From Pohlia nutans (lineage: Eukaryota; Streptophyta; Bryopsida; Bryales; Mniaceae), in contig CM040096.1 in the NCBI GenBank assembly GCA_022496805.1, forward strand, positions 12,897,501 through 12,961,500: a DNA stretch of 64,000 nt. The letters run 5' to 3'. Position numbers and translations under genes: made by a program. This document shows positions 12,301 to 25,100 of the stretch, piece by piece. Below the pieces are notes generated by a model. The model saw nothing but the letters and a program-made list of their open reading frames with translations, did no database searches and had not been told where the DNA came from. The first letter of the stretch is position 1. Each line of letters begins with the position of its first letter.

Positions 12301-15300
12301 GAAACGGCTGTGCTTGCAGGATATTGAAGCTGTTGACAGTAATGTACTTGAAGAATTGGAGGAGGCGGAAGTGGATGTCGGGAGTGCAATTTTCTGGCTA
12401 GCTGCTCTGACTGTCTTCATTTCCATCCTGTCTAAATATATCGTTGATGCCATTGAGGTACGTTGCTACAGGAAAATTTAACCCATCATCTAATTAATTG
12501 TGGGTCCATTCAAGCTAATACAAGCCAAGGGTGCCTCGTCTTGAGTGCTTTAGAGAGTCCTTTTGAGAGTCATTAGAGGTAAAAAAGTCATGATTTTCAT
12601 TCAAAGAACAATTTTTTAATGTATTGATTTCAATTCTTATTCACATAATCATCATTCTCATTTGATTATCCCAAAATTTATACCAAAAAAGTGCTATTTA
12701 TCATTTAGAAAAGTCCTTAATGAGTCATTAAAACCATTGATGACAGAGCTATTTTAGTGCTTTTAATACCCAAATTTTTACAATATTACTTTCATCTTGT
12801 ACTACCGGTATGTGTTTATATACATGGTGCAAACATGGACATATCGCTTTCCTTTCTAATAACAATTTAAATCAAACATCACATCGAAAATGCCTCCAAA
12901 AAGCACTGTTGACAGCTTAGCTGGTTCATATTAGCTTGAATGGACCCATGAATAATACAGATTGGATGTTCTAGTTCTAATGGATTTTATGATCTTACAC
13001 ATGACAGGGTGCTTCAGAGGCATGGCACATTCCTGTGCTGTTTATCAGCGTCATCATCTTGCCCATTGTGGGGAACGCAGCTGAACACTCTAGTGCAATT
13101 ATATTCGCTGTGAAAGATAACTTGGTGAGAATGATTTTCAAGACACATAATTCAATGCATGTTCCAAAGCTAGAATGTATAATAATCAGTCATCACTTAA
13201 CTTTTGATGTCTAAACTGTACTACATATAGTAAGAGTGGAAGGCCGGCAAATGTTGCACCTTTTTTGTTCACTTAAATTATTAGTATACTTTCACTTACT
13301 TGCATGTCTGAAAAAGTCACAAACTTCAGTTACTTTCATCTTGATTCAAATGCTGAACGTCAAGGTGGTGTGTACATTTCTGGTGACAGGATCTCTCTTT
13401 GGCTGTGGCAATTGGATCTTCTACCCAAATCTCCATGCTTGTGGTAAGTATTCACTACATAATAATTATTCTCTCCTGCTACAAAGTTGGTGCAGATAAC
13501 TATCTGTACTCGTACTTTTTAGCTACACCAATTATTGCCAATGACTGTGAGTCACACTAATCCTCACACTAATTTCAGTACATGCATCTCAAATGTACAT
13601 TATTTGGTAAGAATTCTCAAATACTCTCAATTACTGTGACTCACACTTCTGTTCTAATACCACAATTACTGTGAGAATACTGAACTCACAGTAATTGGCA
13701 ATAATCAACGTAGCAAGTTGAGAATGCAAGTAATTCATCACCTGGAAGTAAATTAAAATTATGATGTCCAACCCTGTACTTGAATTTTCATGCAGTTCTG
13801 AATTCATATTCATGTCAAAAGCATTCTTACTTCATTACTTCCATCAATCATGGTTTCCTAAACTCAAGCAGCAACTTTTCATTGGTAATATATTCTCAGA
13901 TTCAAAACAATGAACGGGGAGAATCAACCTCTAGTTACATTAGTTATATTTTAATTGAACAATTAAAATGGGCAAAGTGACACGTGTTGTGTCTTGATTG
14001 GTTGAGATCGGAGGCCATGACCAAATGATTTAAGAAAATAGAACCAGGGACCATGGCTGGTATTTTTCCAAATCCTCACCAATTAAAATGCCGACTCTGA
14101 AGATTTATATTTTCATAAATTTATATTGTTGATGATTGATTCTGCAGATTCCTTTCTGCGCTCTTCTTGGTTGGCCCATGGGAGTAAACATGGATTTGAA
14201 CTTCGAGTTGTTTGAGACAGCGGTCCTCTTCATCTCCGTACTTGTGGTGGCATTCATGCTTCTGGTATGCCATTCAACCTCAGTCTCCTGAAACTAATTA
14301 ACAGAAAATAATTCAGTCTCTTGCCTTTCAAAGAAACAAAAACACACATTTAGAGCGTAATTATTAATACAGATACTCTTTACTTGTGTCAAAGTGGAGA
14401 TGTTAACCCTCTGTTAGTAAAACAATTTAAAAAAAATAGGGTCAATCTAAAACAGATAAATTGATGACCCTAATTGGATATGCATATGCTAACAAGCCTT
14501 TTTCGAGTCATTTCTCTTGTTTTTCAAAAAACCTACATTAAATGGATGGCTAGGGAAAATATTCCAACTTTGCCAAATTGAGATCAATTACGCTTTTTCA
14601 TTCTATTTAGTGTCATGTTATTTTAGATTACAACTTTAAACTAAAAATGTACTTTTTAAACCCACAAGCAAAGCATTAATACTTCTCATGTTGTAGTATT
14701 TTTACAAACTTAGCTCTAGTAAAAATTTACACCTTCATTACAAAGTTATAACTTGCTTTAGGCTTCGACATTAACTAAATAGAATGAAGAGTATTAATAG
14801 CTACACCAATATCACGTTACACTATTGATAAAATAAAGACATCCTTTCAATATTAGTTAAAGTGAATAAAAATGAACAAAATGTGCAAAGGAGATAGTGT
14901 TAAAAATGACCAAAAATTGGAAAATTTTGAGCTGCTTATTATTTTCAAATGTGAATATCTCCATGTCGGAAGCATTTTCTATTAGTAAAAAGAAATGTAG
15001 CTTAAATCCCCCATTGGTAGCATTCTAAAAGTGTAACTTTTATCAATTTTGAAGTGAAAATGTTTAATTATAGACACTGCACTTTATTGGGAATGGACAC
15101 TGCACTCTAACGTTTGTTATGATATTCCAGTGTTGAGGGAATACATATAAATAAGTATGAGAGAGTGACACACGGCAATGGCAATGGCAATTTGCAGGAA
15201 GGAACAGCAAATTACTTCAAAGGTGTTATGCTCGTGTTGTGCTACGTAATTGTGGGTGCCAGTTTCTTCGTCCACGCGGATCCTCCAGCTCAAGTGCACA

Positions 15301-15308
15301 CGGTGTGA
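9361..15308 (+). CDS. CAX: Vacuolar-type cation/H+ exchanger (CAX), nine exons, complete
   Basis: Exons: 9361-9561, 9810-9877, 10044-10072, 10639-11051, 12320-12457, 13008-13124, 13390-13443, 14148-14264, 15198-15308. All junctions are GT-AG and the spliced frame is open, giving 415 aa, close to the usual CAX length. Seen: the c-1 signature GNATE at about residues 109-113 and its symmetric partner GNAAEH at about 305-310, both in hydrophobic helices; the block [12 protein letters not shown] just before c-1; an acid-rich loop at 238-258 between the two halves; and the C-terminal EGTANYFKG motif. Known for the family: tonoplast antiporters that use the vacuolar proton gradient to load Ca2+ (some also Mn2+ or Cd2+). 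The N-terminal tail before the first helix is about 30 residues, so the autoinhibitory region described in some angiosperm CAXs may be short or absent. The start is the first in-frame ATG and precedes a typical CAX N-terminus. Introns 3, 4, 5 and 7 carry duplications or MITEs. The exact CAX subtype is not assigned. Confidence 0.95.
10267..10638 (+). repeat. Tandem duplication including the 3' end of CAX intron 3
   Basis: Two diverged copies of the same stretch lie side by side (about 10267-10465 and 10472-10638). Both share the blocks ACCATTGTATCTTTT, ATGAGACTAGAATCATTAG and TTCTCTATCTTTCTG and both end in a GTTGAATGGATG...GTG(T)GCAG acceptor-like sequence. Only the second acceptor (AG at 10637-10638) joins in frame to the GNATE exon; the first (AG at 10464-10465) is a decoy acceptor. 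Confidence 0.75.
11129..11540 (+). repeat. Diverged direct duplication in CAX intron 4
   Basis: Segments about 11129-11285 and 11384-11540 share GACCTTTCCAA, CTCCTAATT, CAGTGAGCAAATGAAGATTC and a TCTAAAAACT ending, in the same order. They look like an old segmental duplication of about 150 bp separated by about 100 bp. Confidence 0.65.
11597..11815. mobile_element. Degenerate TTAA-type MITE (CTTGGTCC family) in CAX intron 4
   Basis: The right end reads CTTGGTCCTTTAGGG followed by ATTAAA. The left end reads CCAA-CCCCTCAAG, followed by AACCAAGAAGCCC. It is related along its length to the clean copy at 52507-52717, in reverse orientation. Left duplication TTAA has decayed to CCAA. Confidence 0.6.
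12501..12948. mobile_element. MITE with GGGTCCATTCAAGC ends in CAX intron 5
   Basis: Terminal inverted repeat GGGTCCATTCAAGCTAATA at the left is matched by its reverse complement at 12929-12947. About 448 bp of non-coding AT-rich interior. No clear target duplication, so superfamily not assigned. Confidence 0.65.
13531..13705. mobile_element. Small inverted-repeat element in CAX intron 7
   Basis: ATTATTGCCAATGACTGTG at the left is mirrored by CACAGTAATTGGCAATAAT at the right. The inside also repeats TGTGA/TCACA motifs. Length 175 bp; target duplication not clear. Confidence 0.55.
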
Positions 15309-16895
15309 AGTAGTCGGTTACAGTATTAATACTTTCATTGTACAAAATAATCATTCAGAATCTGTGTCAGTTTTTCATTTCCAACTGAACTCCAAGTGAG
15401 AGCAGTTGTGGTTGCATAATTATTGATTATTTTTCTGTCACTGAGGATATTAATTATCCTCAGTCTACTGTTTTAGTTTAGACCATTTCGTTTTCCTGCC
15501 AGACATTAAATTTTGGAAATGTCAAGGTACGGTAATGTAGTTGAGGTACGCTTACTAATTCTAGTGTATTTGCTCCCATCATCAGAAATGGCAGCAAAGT
15601 GAACCTGTACCAATATTTCAGGTAGAAAGTGTGTTGTAATGTTTCCATTGTCTTCATTGAAAAATCCAGTACAGTATATATGTGCCATGATGCAAGCCCT
15701 GCTCCATCTGGCTATTCTTTTTGCACGACTTTGTCAATCTTTTTGGTCAGATTCCCGCATTTTAATTTTCCAGCCCAGGTTATCAATTGACTTAGCTAAC
15801 CTACCATATGACTGTACAGAATTCGGATGATTGAGCAGCTTTTCTTAACCCTTCACTGCATAGGGTACTGTTCTACGCCCTTGCGGTTCATAACAATCTT
15901 TAGCAGCCCCAGTGTTCACCCTTGGGAATCAGCATCCCAGGCCAGGATAGTTGCAGGAATTGTAATTTTTTGGAGAATCAAAGTCATCTTTCGCTAAAGA
16001 TGGCTTGGCAGCTCAACAAATTTCTGCTTCTTAATAGATTCGGATGCATTTGTATACAAAGGTTTTTAGACATTATAAACCTTTGTATAGAGGGGGTTTT
16101 AGAGGGGGTCATGAACGCAGATGATTCTCAAACATAATGTAGAGTGCACCCTGATCAATCATTCCAAAATTCATAAGATAATGAGCTATTTTGTATTTGT
16201 AATGTAATATTCATGAAGATAATATTTTCAAAAATAGAATTGAAAAACGTTTCGACATGGATATTTAATACAACTAAGTATATCGATGCCATCTTGTTGA
16301 CATCAAATAACAAACAATTGTAGCCTGGCATTGATCATCTACACAACAGGAAACTGGCGATGCAAGACACAATTTAAGCAGTCATGCATGCGACACTCCT
16401 ATGAAGTTGCATGTACGTTGGCATCCTTGATATATCATTGCAAGAGTCTCCACCCCGTCGAGGTCACCTTGGGGCACTATGCAAAAATGTTCCTCAAACT
16501 CAGCTTCATGTTTTTCACATCAAAACAATATGCCATATACTTTGAGGGATCCACCAAAGGATGTGGGGGCATGCAAGACATCCATTGAACCGGTTTCTAA
16601 GTCGTGTCGAAGCTTAAATCCTTTACACTGATCTTGGGGAGGTCACTAGCATGTATTTAGTGTAACCACGTGCATTAAATACCACGTGCATTAAGAGGGT
16701 ATTTAAATGGAGGCTATTACGTAATTGAAATATTTTAGGAATATTATAGAACATTCTACACATATTCCAAGTAGATTTTCAAATTATTTCTTACTTGAAT
16801 TTAAAGTGTCCTATATTACATATAAAATATTATAATTAGGTAGAATTTTTTCCTTCAATGAATAAAAAAGACTATAGTTTAACTCACGTGATTTT
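15309..16895. other. CAX downstream region, no gene seen
   Basis: CAX 3' UTR presumably occupies the first few hundred bases. A one-ended family G fragment lies at 16050-16157. The rest is anonymous. Confidence 0.45.
16050..16157. mobile_element. One-ended family G fragment
   Basis: GATTCTCAAACATAATGTAG followed by AGTGCACCCTGATC is the reverse complement of the left end of 54564-54824. The opposite end is not seen. Confidence 0.5.
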
Positions 16896-18244
16896 CTACT
16901 TTCTGCATAGTGACCTCCCGAGACACTGATGCATCAGTACCACAGAGCTGTAAATCCCGTTGGAACCAGGGTTTTTTTTTGAACTGTAGCAGTGCTCCAT
17001 GCATGCAATGGAGAGTGGTCCCTCCAGATTTAGACCATTGTGACTGTGCCACAACATTGAAGTTTGGCACCACGGTGCCAGAAAAAAAAACCCTGGTTGG
17101 AACCAATACAAGGAAATGCGAAGGCAACTTCGAGTATTGTAATGCCCCTCCCAAAGATTTGCCTCAGCTCATCATCAGTAAGTTGGAGCACTGTCTGGCT
17201 TTCTTCTATTCTCAGCAATCAGTACCTCATGCATCTCAAAACATGTGTATGTTTCTGGCCAATTGCGGTACCGAAAAATTGGGCAGTCAGGGTCGGATTC
17301 CAAGCCAGGGACTTCGAAAGTCTGAGAAATCAAAATGTATCCTAACCACACGTTCAAAAACAAGCGATTGCCACTTACAGCAAGTTGAGCGTTATCAAGA
17401 TCCCTAGGGAAGTACATTAATTTTGGTAAACTTCCGCCCATGTATCTTCCTGGAATCGGTACCTGAAAAGACTAAGACTGTATCTGAAGGAGGTACTAAT
17501 TAATTCTGTTTTGCTTAAGTACGAATAGGGATTCATGTAAAACAACGGCCGACAATGCCCAATTCTCCTCATCAACCCCGTTCGGTACACTTCGCAGTGC
17601 ACGCCACTAATCGGTAAATGAATCATGTACATACACCCTGGCTTGGGCTCTCAGTACAGGATGCCAATGCGAAGGAAGGTTGTTCAAGAGGAAAACCTTG
17701 TAGCTGCGGGTGGCATCGTTTACAGCAGTAACAATATGAGTGCTAATTACTGCATCATGGCTAAGTTGGCCAAAGACTTGGGGTGGAGCTGGCAACATCG
17801 ATCCTTCTTGTCTTGGCAACCGGATCCATAATGGCCAAGGCGAACTTCTCCGCGCAGTGTTCCACTAACGTCATTTCGCAAACAAGGCCTTCGTTCATGG
17901 CCAGCAACCGACTCTCAACTTCGGGGCCGCAAGTTAAAACCCTAGGGAGATCCGCAGCTAGAATTGAGTACCATCGCCTCGCATTGACGTCGAGAAAGCT
18001 CAATGTGTCTGAGAAAAGAGGGTTAATGATCGCTCCTTGATACCACACGAACATGTATAATTCATCTTGTTTGCTTCTTCCGTTCACGTGACAGAGATCC
18101 TGAAAGCTTGGCCTAGTTACAATCTGGTTCCATGACTTGCAGACCAACCGTATTCGATCTACACAACTCCGGCACGGTCAAAAACGAGAGCACGTGCTCT
18201 ATGATCTCAAGCGGGAGCTTTGCAGTTTCAACGCAGGCTATCAT
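16896..18244 (-). pseudogene. F-box/kelch-like gene, disabled by frameshifts, stops and a MITE
   Basis: Read on the minus strand from ATG at 18244. An F-box is visible (LPLEIIEHVLSFLTVPELCR, then VCKSWNQIVTRPSFQDLC after a frame change near 18150). Kelch/FBA-like blocks follow: DTLSFLDVNARRWY, PAPPQVFGQLSHDAV (another frame change near 17795), RVYVHDSFTD then an in-frame TAG near 17607, WRALRSVPNGVDEENWAL, RFQEDTWAEVYQN, DLDNAQLAVSGNRLFL and LQLTDDELRQIFGRG. The blocks appear in family order in different frames, so this is one decayed gene. A hAT MITE interrupts the last part. F-box proteins are substrate receptors of SCF ubiquitin ligases; the substrate is unknown. No introns are evident, so it may be a naturally intronless F-box gene or an old retrocopy. 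Assembly errors could explain individual shifts, not all of them. Confidence 0.8.
16967..17095. mobile_element. hAT-type MITE inside the F-box pseudogene
   Basis: Ends are CAGGGTTTTTTTTT and its exact reverse complement. They are flanked by a perfect 8-bp direct repeat GTTGGAAC at 16959-16966 and 17096-17103. CAGGG termini with 8-bp duplications are characteristic of hAT elements. At 129 bp it is non-autonomous. Removing it with one repeat rejoins an open F-box C-terminal frame, so it inserted into formerly coding sequence. Confidence 0.9.
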
Positions 18245-18558
18245 TGATGAATTTATGGCGTCACCCGGCCTCACTGTAAACCCTAAACCCCAAAACCCCT
18301 AAATGTGGAATGAATTCTCCTGGGGATACGCTACAACGAGTCAAAGAGAGAGAAACGTTAAGAGCATCTCCACCCTTCAGTTGCCCTTGCTCCACATGGG
18401 GTATGAAGGGCTGGAGACATGAGCAGCCAAATTTGAGTGCCTCTTCTCGTACCTGAAAGAAGAATTCATTCAATGAACAAAGAGAAACAGAAAATTTGAA
18501 ATAACTCTTTACCAAAGTCATAGCACTAGAAAACGGTAAATAGTTTTTGATCTAAAAC

Positions 18559-18736
18559 CATTTTGAATCGGTCAAAATGAGGCACAAAAATGATTAGATC
18601 GCGCATACATGAAGCTAACTTCCCATAAAAGTTTTAGTAAAAAAATTCACACTGCAAAAAGTGTATGATGGATGAGAAAACGAAGTTCAAATCTGTACAT
18701 CGTGCAGAATATGCATGGTTGGTCCTTTCGGGGTTA
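18559..18736. mobile_element. Fragment of the TTAA-type family B element
   Basis: Matches one end of the elements at 2584-3150 and 58265-58833, including CATGAAGCTAACTTCCCATA, a GATGGATGAGAAAACGAAG block and an end reading CCTTTCGGGGTTAA. The other end is missing. It lies between the F-box pseudogene and the SPT6-like gene. Confidence 0.6.
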
Positions 18737-19184
18737 ATCTAAGCGCTAATCCATGATTTTGGCAGCACTTAGTTTTTCATAATGAAAACTTAATCTACTG
18801 AATTCATGGTTGTGCATTACCAATCACCCTCCACCTAATTTAATTCAGTGTAATTAAAATGAACAACTGCAGCCTCATTCAGGCCTTAATCCATGCAGCC
18901 ATGCATGCATTTACAAGCGATCACTCAGTACTACACTGTAGCATTCAATTCAGGGCCGGAGCAGCCGCCATTCAGTTTCTATTATGTATAGGATGGGAAT
19001 TAAGACATTATATAAGCGGGGATAATTTCTGGAGAAGGATCCGGTTGTATTGAACTAAGTTGTCCATTCGGGGTGTCTTGAGGCTTTGCAAGGCGATTCT
19101 AAGGTTGTTTGTACATGATGTCAGTGATTTGCGAACATCAAATTCACCGCATGAGCATTTTTTTCTTCGTGAACCTGCATGCAG

Positions 19185-22100
19185 AGGGGAAGAGACCTAC
19201 GAGCTTGACGGGGATGATTACGATCTGCATCAAGAAGCGAACGTTACGGGATTTCATCGACCTCCTAAAGCAGACCGTACGTTCTGTCTCGTGTAACAAC
19301 AATTTATTATTACATTTTAGCGGTTTAGTTTCGAAGATGGAAGATAGTTGACTATTATAAGCTGTTCACGAACAATTTATCGATTATCTGATTTGTTCGC
19401 CTTGAATTTGACGATCAATTAGTACTCGTCTTTTAGGGACCTTCATGTCGTGTTCTTTGTATAGGATGGGAAGACAAAATTTAAGGGACTGAAGAAAGCT
19501 GGAATCGGTGGAGAGAAAGGATCCGAAGAGGAGCTAAAGAGGTCACTCTTTGTTTGGAGAGGACGATGGTATGGAATTTTTTTGGGCACCTGGAATATTG
19601 CTAGTTATCTTTCACAGGTTTTGGACATTCATTACTTTGTCTCCTGATTCAAGTTGCATGCGCTTTGCATTTGAGTAAGAAGGGCGTGTGATTATTCTGT
19701 GCCAGGGGCCGTGGCTGAGGACGTGGTTGACGAGGAAGAAATGGACGAAGAAGAGGAATTGGAAGAAGAAGATGAGATCTATGGCGGATTTCATTGTCGA
19801 CGAAGAAGAAGTTGACGAGCATGGGGAGCCTTCCAAGTATAATTGTCCATTACCTGTTCACATGTCTATATGTTTTGTTGCATTTTTTGTTGCATGACTA
19901 TATGTATTGCATGCATGTTGCAAGCTTTGGTCACGCTAGAGAATTCTGTTAATGTATATACGGTTTTTCCATTTGAGTTTTTAATTGTACTTATCTTGTG
20001 CTTTTTTATAGACACAGGAAGAAGAAAGTTAAGAGGAAGGAGTTCAGGCAAGCTCCTGGAATAAATACTCTAGCTTTACAAGAGGCTCGGGAGATTGTTT
20101 TTGGTGATGTGAGCTCTTTGTTGGAGAAGCAGATTGAACCTAGTTTGCTAGACGAGAAGCTTTTGACAGAAAGGGACGACCGTTTGCGAGAAGCAGACGT
20201 GCCCGAAAGACTTCAAGTACGTGTCCTTCATTGCAGTCGTTCTTTTGCTTGTTTGTTTTTGAAGTCTTTCTTTACTCGCAAGTGCATTCAACTACTGGTC
20301 TTAAAACCGGTGCTGATGTGGGGAGTTTCCGTTGGTGAAGCGGTTCAGATTGATACTCTCCTGCATTGATTTCTGCGCACTCAGACCATCTTCAAATACG
20401 TTGGGTTCATCAGCTTCCGAGCTCACCTGTTAATTGTTGGAGAGCAGATACTGGAAGAAACTGCTGGTGCCTTACCTTCCTCAGATACGGCCATTAGACA
20501 AGCAGCTGAATGGATTTATGACAGAGCATTTGGTCATCTTGCAGTGCCAGCCCGTTCTGAATTTGAGCACCTTGCCAGCGACAGAGATCTCATTTCTAGA
20601 CAAATTGCAAACGTCTTGCGATTCATACACGATGATAAATTCGAGGTGTGTCGTAATGGTCTACATTTCTTCATTTGTATTGAGCTTTTAAACCATCAGG
20701 ATTTTAAGAAATGTTGTGAACTGTGTCCATGGGATTAGCAGCTGGAATTGAAAAGACAGTGCTGTATTTAAGTTAGTATTGAAATGATAGTATTGGCGTT
20801 CTTGACCTCTACACCAGATTCCATTTATTGCAATGTATCGGCGGGAAGACTGCTTTGATCTTTTGAAAGAGCCGTCGGATGATCATGAAGACAAAAAAAG
20901 GCCTATGATACAACAATACGGGGTTCGTTTTGCTTGCCTGTAATGTTGATCAATTATTGACCTTATTTGCATGTCCTGTTCTGTATAGATTTGTAATCTC
21001 TGTGATCGTTATTGGTTGGTTTATCATAGGACTTTGTGTGCTGGACTGTTACGGTTTAATCTCTAACCATTTGTAGGAGGTGATTGTTTTGTATTGCCAA
21101 TTCAAACTGCTCACTTCTTGACTTTAGTCCATGATGCTGTTTGTTGCGATTGGTTGGATTCTGAACATGCTCTCTTCCTCTTTCTCGGGCTGATCAATAC
21201 GTGTGTTTGTTACAGGCACTCTGGGCAATTCAACAGTGGGACAAGAAGTGGCTGTTGCTGCAGCGTCGGAAGACAGCTCTTCAGGCTGCTTTTGAGAAGC
21301 GAATAATTTCTGCAGATGTCAGAGACGAGCCTGGAGAGAAAGAGGAGATTGTTGATAGGATTTTTCGTGCATTGTCAGATGCCCAATCAGATCACGCTGT
21401 AGATGATTGTGATGCCAAGTTCAATCTCCACCTTCCACCTGATAAGTCTATTGAATTTGTGGATGGTGGATCATTCAAACGATCACTTTACAGTATCTGC
21501 CGGAAAGCGGATCTGGGTGCGCTTGCGAAGGAATTTGGATTGGCGCCAGACCTCTTTGGAGAAAATCTGCTTGCTACCTACAAGGTGGTGCTCTCTTTAA
21601 TTTTAACCTGGAGTTTGATCGTATGATTTGTATGAAGTGCTGCCCTTTAATTCTCTGAAATTCCACAGAAACCTGCATCGTACATGTAAGAAAGTTAGAA
21701 AATCCCCGCCTGACCATTGCACATGGCTTGAATTACCATTGCAAATGTCCCTTCAATCAGCATAATTTATGAGCATTTTAGAATGACACCCTTCACCAAC
21801 AACATAAAATTCCAGACCTGCACGCAAAAGATCTAGACAACTATATCCGGTGCCGGAGCTTGCATCACGCGTATCAACGTAACAACCTAACCCTAAGGAA
21901 TACTTACCATGTGCCTAGCACCCCTTAGCATAGATCCAGGGTCTGCAGTGCATGAGCATGTTCGGGGTCGTTATTTGGAGAGGGTGGTGGTCAGCACACG
22001 ACCCACCTCAGATGGGAATGATGCGATAGACGCATTCCATCAATATGCGCGTGTGAAGTGGCTATTGAACAAGCCAATCAGTGCTTTCAATGATGCCCAG

Positions 22101-25100
22101 TGGCTTCTTATTGAGAGAGCTGCTCAAGAGAAACTTCTGGAGGTCACAGTTAGCTTGCCAGAAGAGCAAATTGCGACCCTGATGCAAGATTGTGAGGCAA
22201 TGTATTTGAGTGACGGTGTGAGCCCGACAGCGCAACAGTGGAATGAGCAAAGGAAGCAGATTTTATGGGATGCCATAGTGGCGCTTTTGCTCCCAGCTGT
22301 GGAAAAGGAGGCTCGGATGTTACTGACCATGAGGGCAAAGCAGTGGCTTTCATCGCAGTGTGGTTTGCAGCTATGGAGTTTAGTTTCTGTCGCTCCATTT
22401 GTTCCTGAGAAGGCGTATTATGATCCGGTTGAAAGGTGTGTCAAACTCTTACGTTTCTGCACTCTTCTCTTTTGTTCTCCTGCGACATCTAGTTGCACAC
22501 CTCAAAAATCACCATAACTAATATAGTTTAGAATCTTTAAACAAAATTTGGATATATTGTAGAACATATAGGATAATGTGTGCACACTCAGTTTCAATAT
22601 TTTCCAATCATATTAGGACCTATTATTTACTTCAGGATCAAAATTTTGATGCAAAAAAAGCTCTTAATATTTTGTTCATGATTTAAAAAATTCTTCGATG
22701 GTGAAGGGCTGGATGAATGTGACCCGGATTTTGGTAACAGGATGGATGATGGCCCCTCCCTACGGGTACTAGCATGTTGTTGGGGCCCAGAAACTACATT
22801 TGTGATGCTAGATGCAGCTGGAGAAGTAATGAGCGTTTTGCACACTGGATACCTGAACATGCCGTGGGCTTCGAGTGCTGAACAGGAGAAGAGGAAACAA
22901 AATGACCAAAATCGCCTGCTTCAGTTACTGAGAGAATACCAACCTCACGTTTGTGTCCTGGGTGCTGCAAATCTGCAGTGTCGGGATTTAGCCAAGGACA
23001 TTTTTGAGGTAAGGATGTTGCATGTTCTTTTGCAACTCTTCATTCGGAGACAGTTTTAGAGATTTCTGTTGCTTCGAATATGTACAAGTGTGTGCATGGT
23101 AAATGATGATTTCCAATCCTTTCTAGAGGCATCTATGCTCAAGCATATCGTGAAGAGTTGAATAATAAGCGGGTCAGGTTATTATGGAAATTGGCCCTAA
23201 TCTAGCGAGGCATTGTGAGGGTGGGGGCGTGGTGAGGAAGGAAATAAATACAGCTGTATCCACTAAGCCGATGATTGACACATGAAAGACATTTGACTGA
23301 TTTTTATTGCACTTTCTGTATCTAGATGATTTTCAAGGTGGTTGAGGAGTATCCGCGCGATTTAGCAGAAGGAATAAATATGATTTACGTGGTCTATGGA
23401 GATGAGACTATCCCGTCATTGTACGAGAATTCAAGAGTTTCTCAAGAGCAGCTTCCTGGGCATCCAGGTTCTTTTCTTTTCTTTTTCTAATTTAAAATGA
23501 ACTAATTATGTACACACGAGAAAACTATTGCAGTTACTAAGCTGACTGAGTATTCTGGTTTGAATCTTGCCAGGCCTGTTTTATTAATGCTTCTCCTCCG
23601 CTTAACAAAATGAATCGTTTGACTTAGTATATTTTTGATAGTAGGAGAGGGACCAACTCGATCTTGGCTTGCTGAGCATCGAATTGGTTACAATTTTGCT
23701 CACTATATATCCTAAGAGTTTTGTAATTTCGATCTTCTGTATTTTTTGTCAAGCGGATTTTTTATTTTTTTTTCTTTGGGTCCGATATATATACAAATTT
23801 TGCCAACGGTACAGGGTACCATGGTATGAATTCCTTTACTTGTATTTGCGGTTTGCAGGTATTGTGAGACGAGCAGTTGCCTTGGGCAGGTTCCTGCAAA
23901 ATCCTGTGACTATGGTTGCTTCTCTATGCGGCTCTACGAAGGAAATTCTCTCTTTAGGGTTGCACCCACTGCAGAACTGCTTAACAAACGAGGAACTATA
24001 TGAAGCCATCGAGCGTGTTATGGTTACTGTGATTAATCAGGTGTGTACCGTCTCCTTCTCTTGCATAATTTGGATTACTCTTTGGTAGGGATCACTTTCT
24101 GTGTACCTGTTTCAGCGGGTTTTTCAGCTCCCATATTTTACTGCGTCAGATATCACTCTGCTCGAAAGGTCTATGAGAGATCTTTCTTTGTATTGAGTGA
24201 GTACAAAAGTGTTCATCATTAACCCCCTAAGCGTCTCAAACGCCCAATATGGCCATGATCTGCATCACTGAACTTTGCAACGGTGGCATTTTTTCATTTT
24301 ACCTCGGTTTTCTGATTGCAATATTACAAATCATTTTAAAGCTCTTGTTTTATACTACGAGATCAACAGTGTCGATCGAGTCAAACTGAAGTCATTTTCA
24401 CACAAACAGATGATTTGCAGCATTGGGTCCAATTTTCCTACACTATAGAAAATACACAATGGACACTTAGGGGTTAAACCCGCCAGTTGCACCAATCCCT
24501 CACAACCATTGCAACCAATGTCATCACCTTAACCCCTAAAGGACAATAAGGCCACCAGGTGGCTCCTATTGTTTTCAGTAATTTTGAGTACTAGGTTTTA
24601 CGTAGATTTATTTTTGTTAATTTTTTTTTTTTAAATTATTCAACATATGTAATATTTTTCACTAATTCTAGTGATATAAAATTTGGTCCCATTAAAATTA
24701 TAATTTTCAAAACATAATCGTTTAAACTTGTCATTTTAAAACCATGAATCCTTGGTCCTTTAGGGGGTTAACTGAGGACTTGTTTCATAGTTACCCTCAA
24801 TGGTATGTTCAGGTTGGCATCGATATTAATCTGGCAGCTTCACATGATTGGATTTTCGGCCCTCTTCAATTTGTCGCTGGACTTGGCCCTCGTAAAGCCG
24901 GGATTATCCAGAGAGCCATCCAAAGTGCCGGGCGTGTAGGAACTCGAAAAGATCTGTTACGAGTCATGGACAAAAAGGTTTTCATCAACTCTGCAGGTTT
25001 CATCCGAGTTCGAGGCAGTGGCCAAGCAGCTTCAGGAATGCAGAATTTCGATGATACTCGTATTCATCCTGAGTCGTATCAGGTATGTTTATACTGTAGT

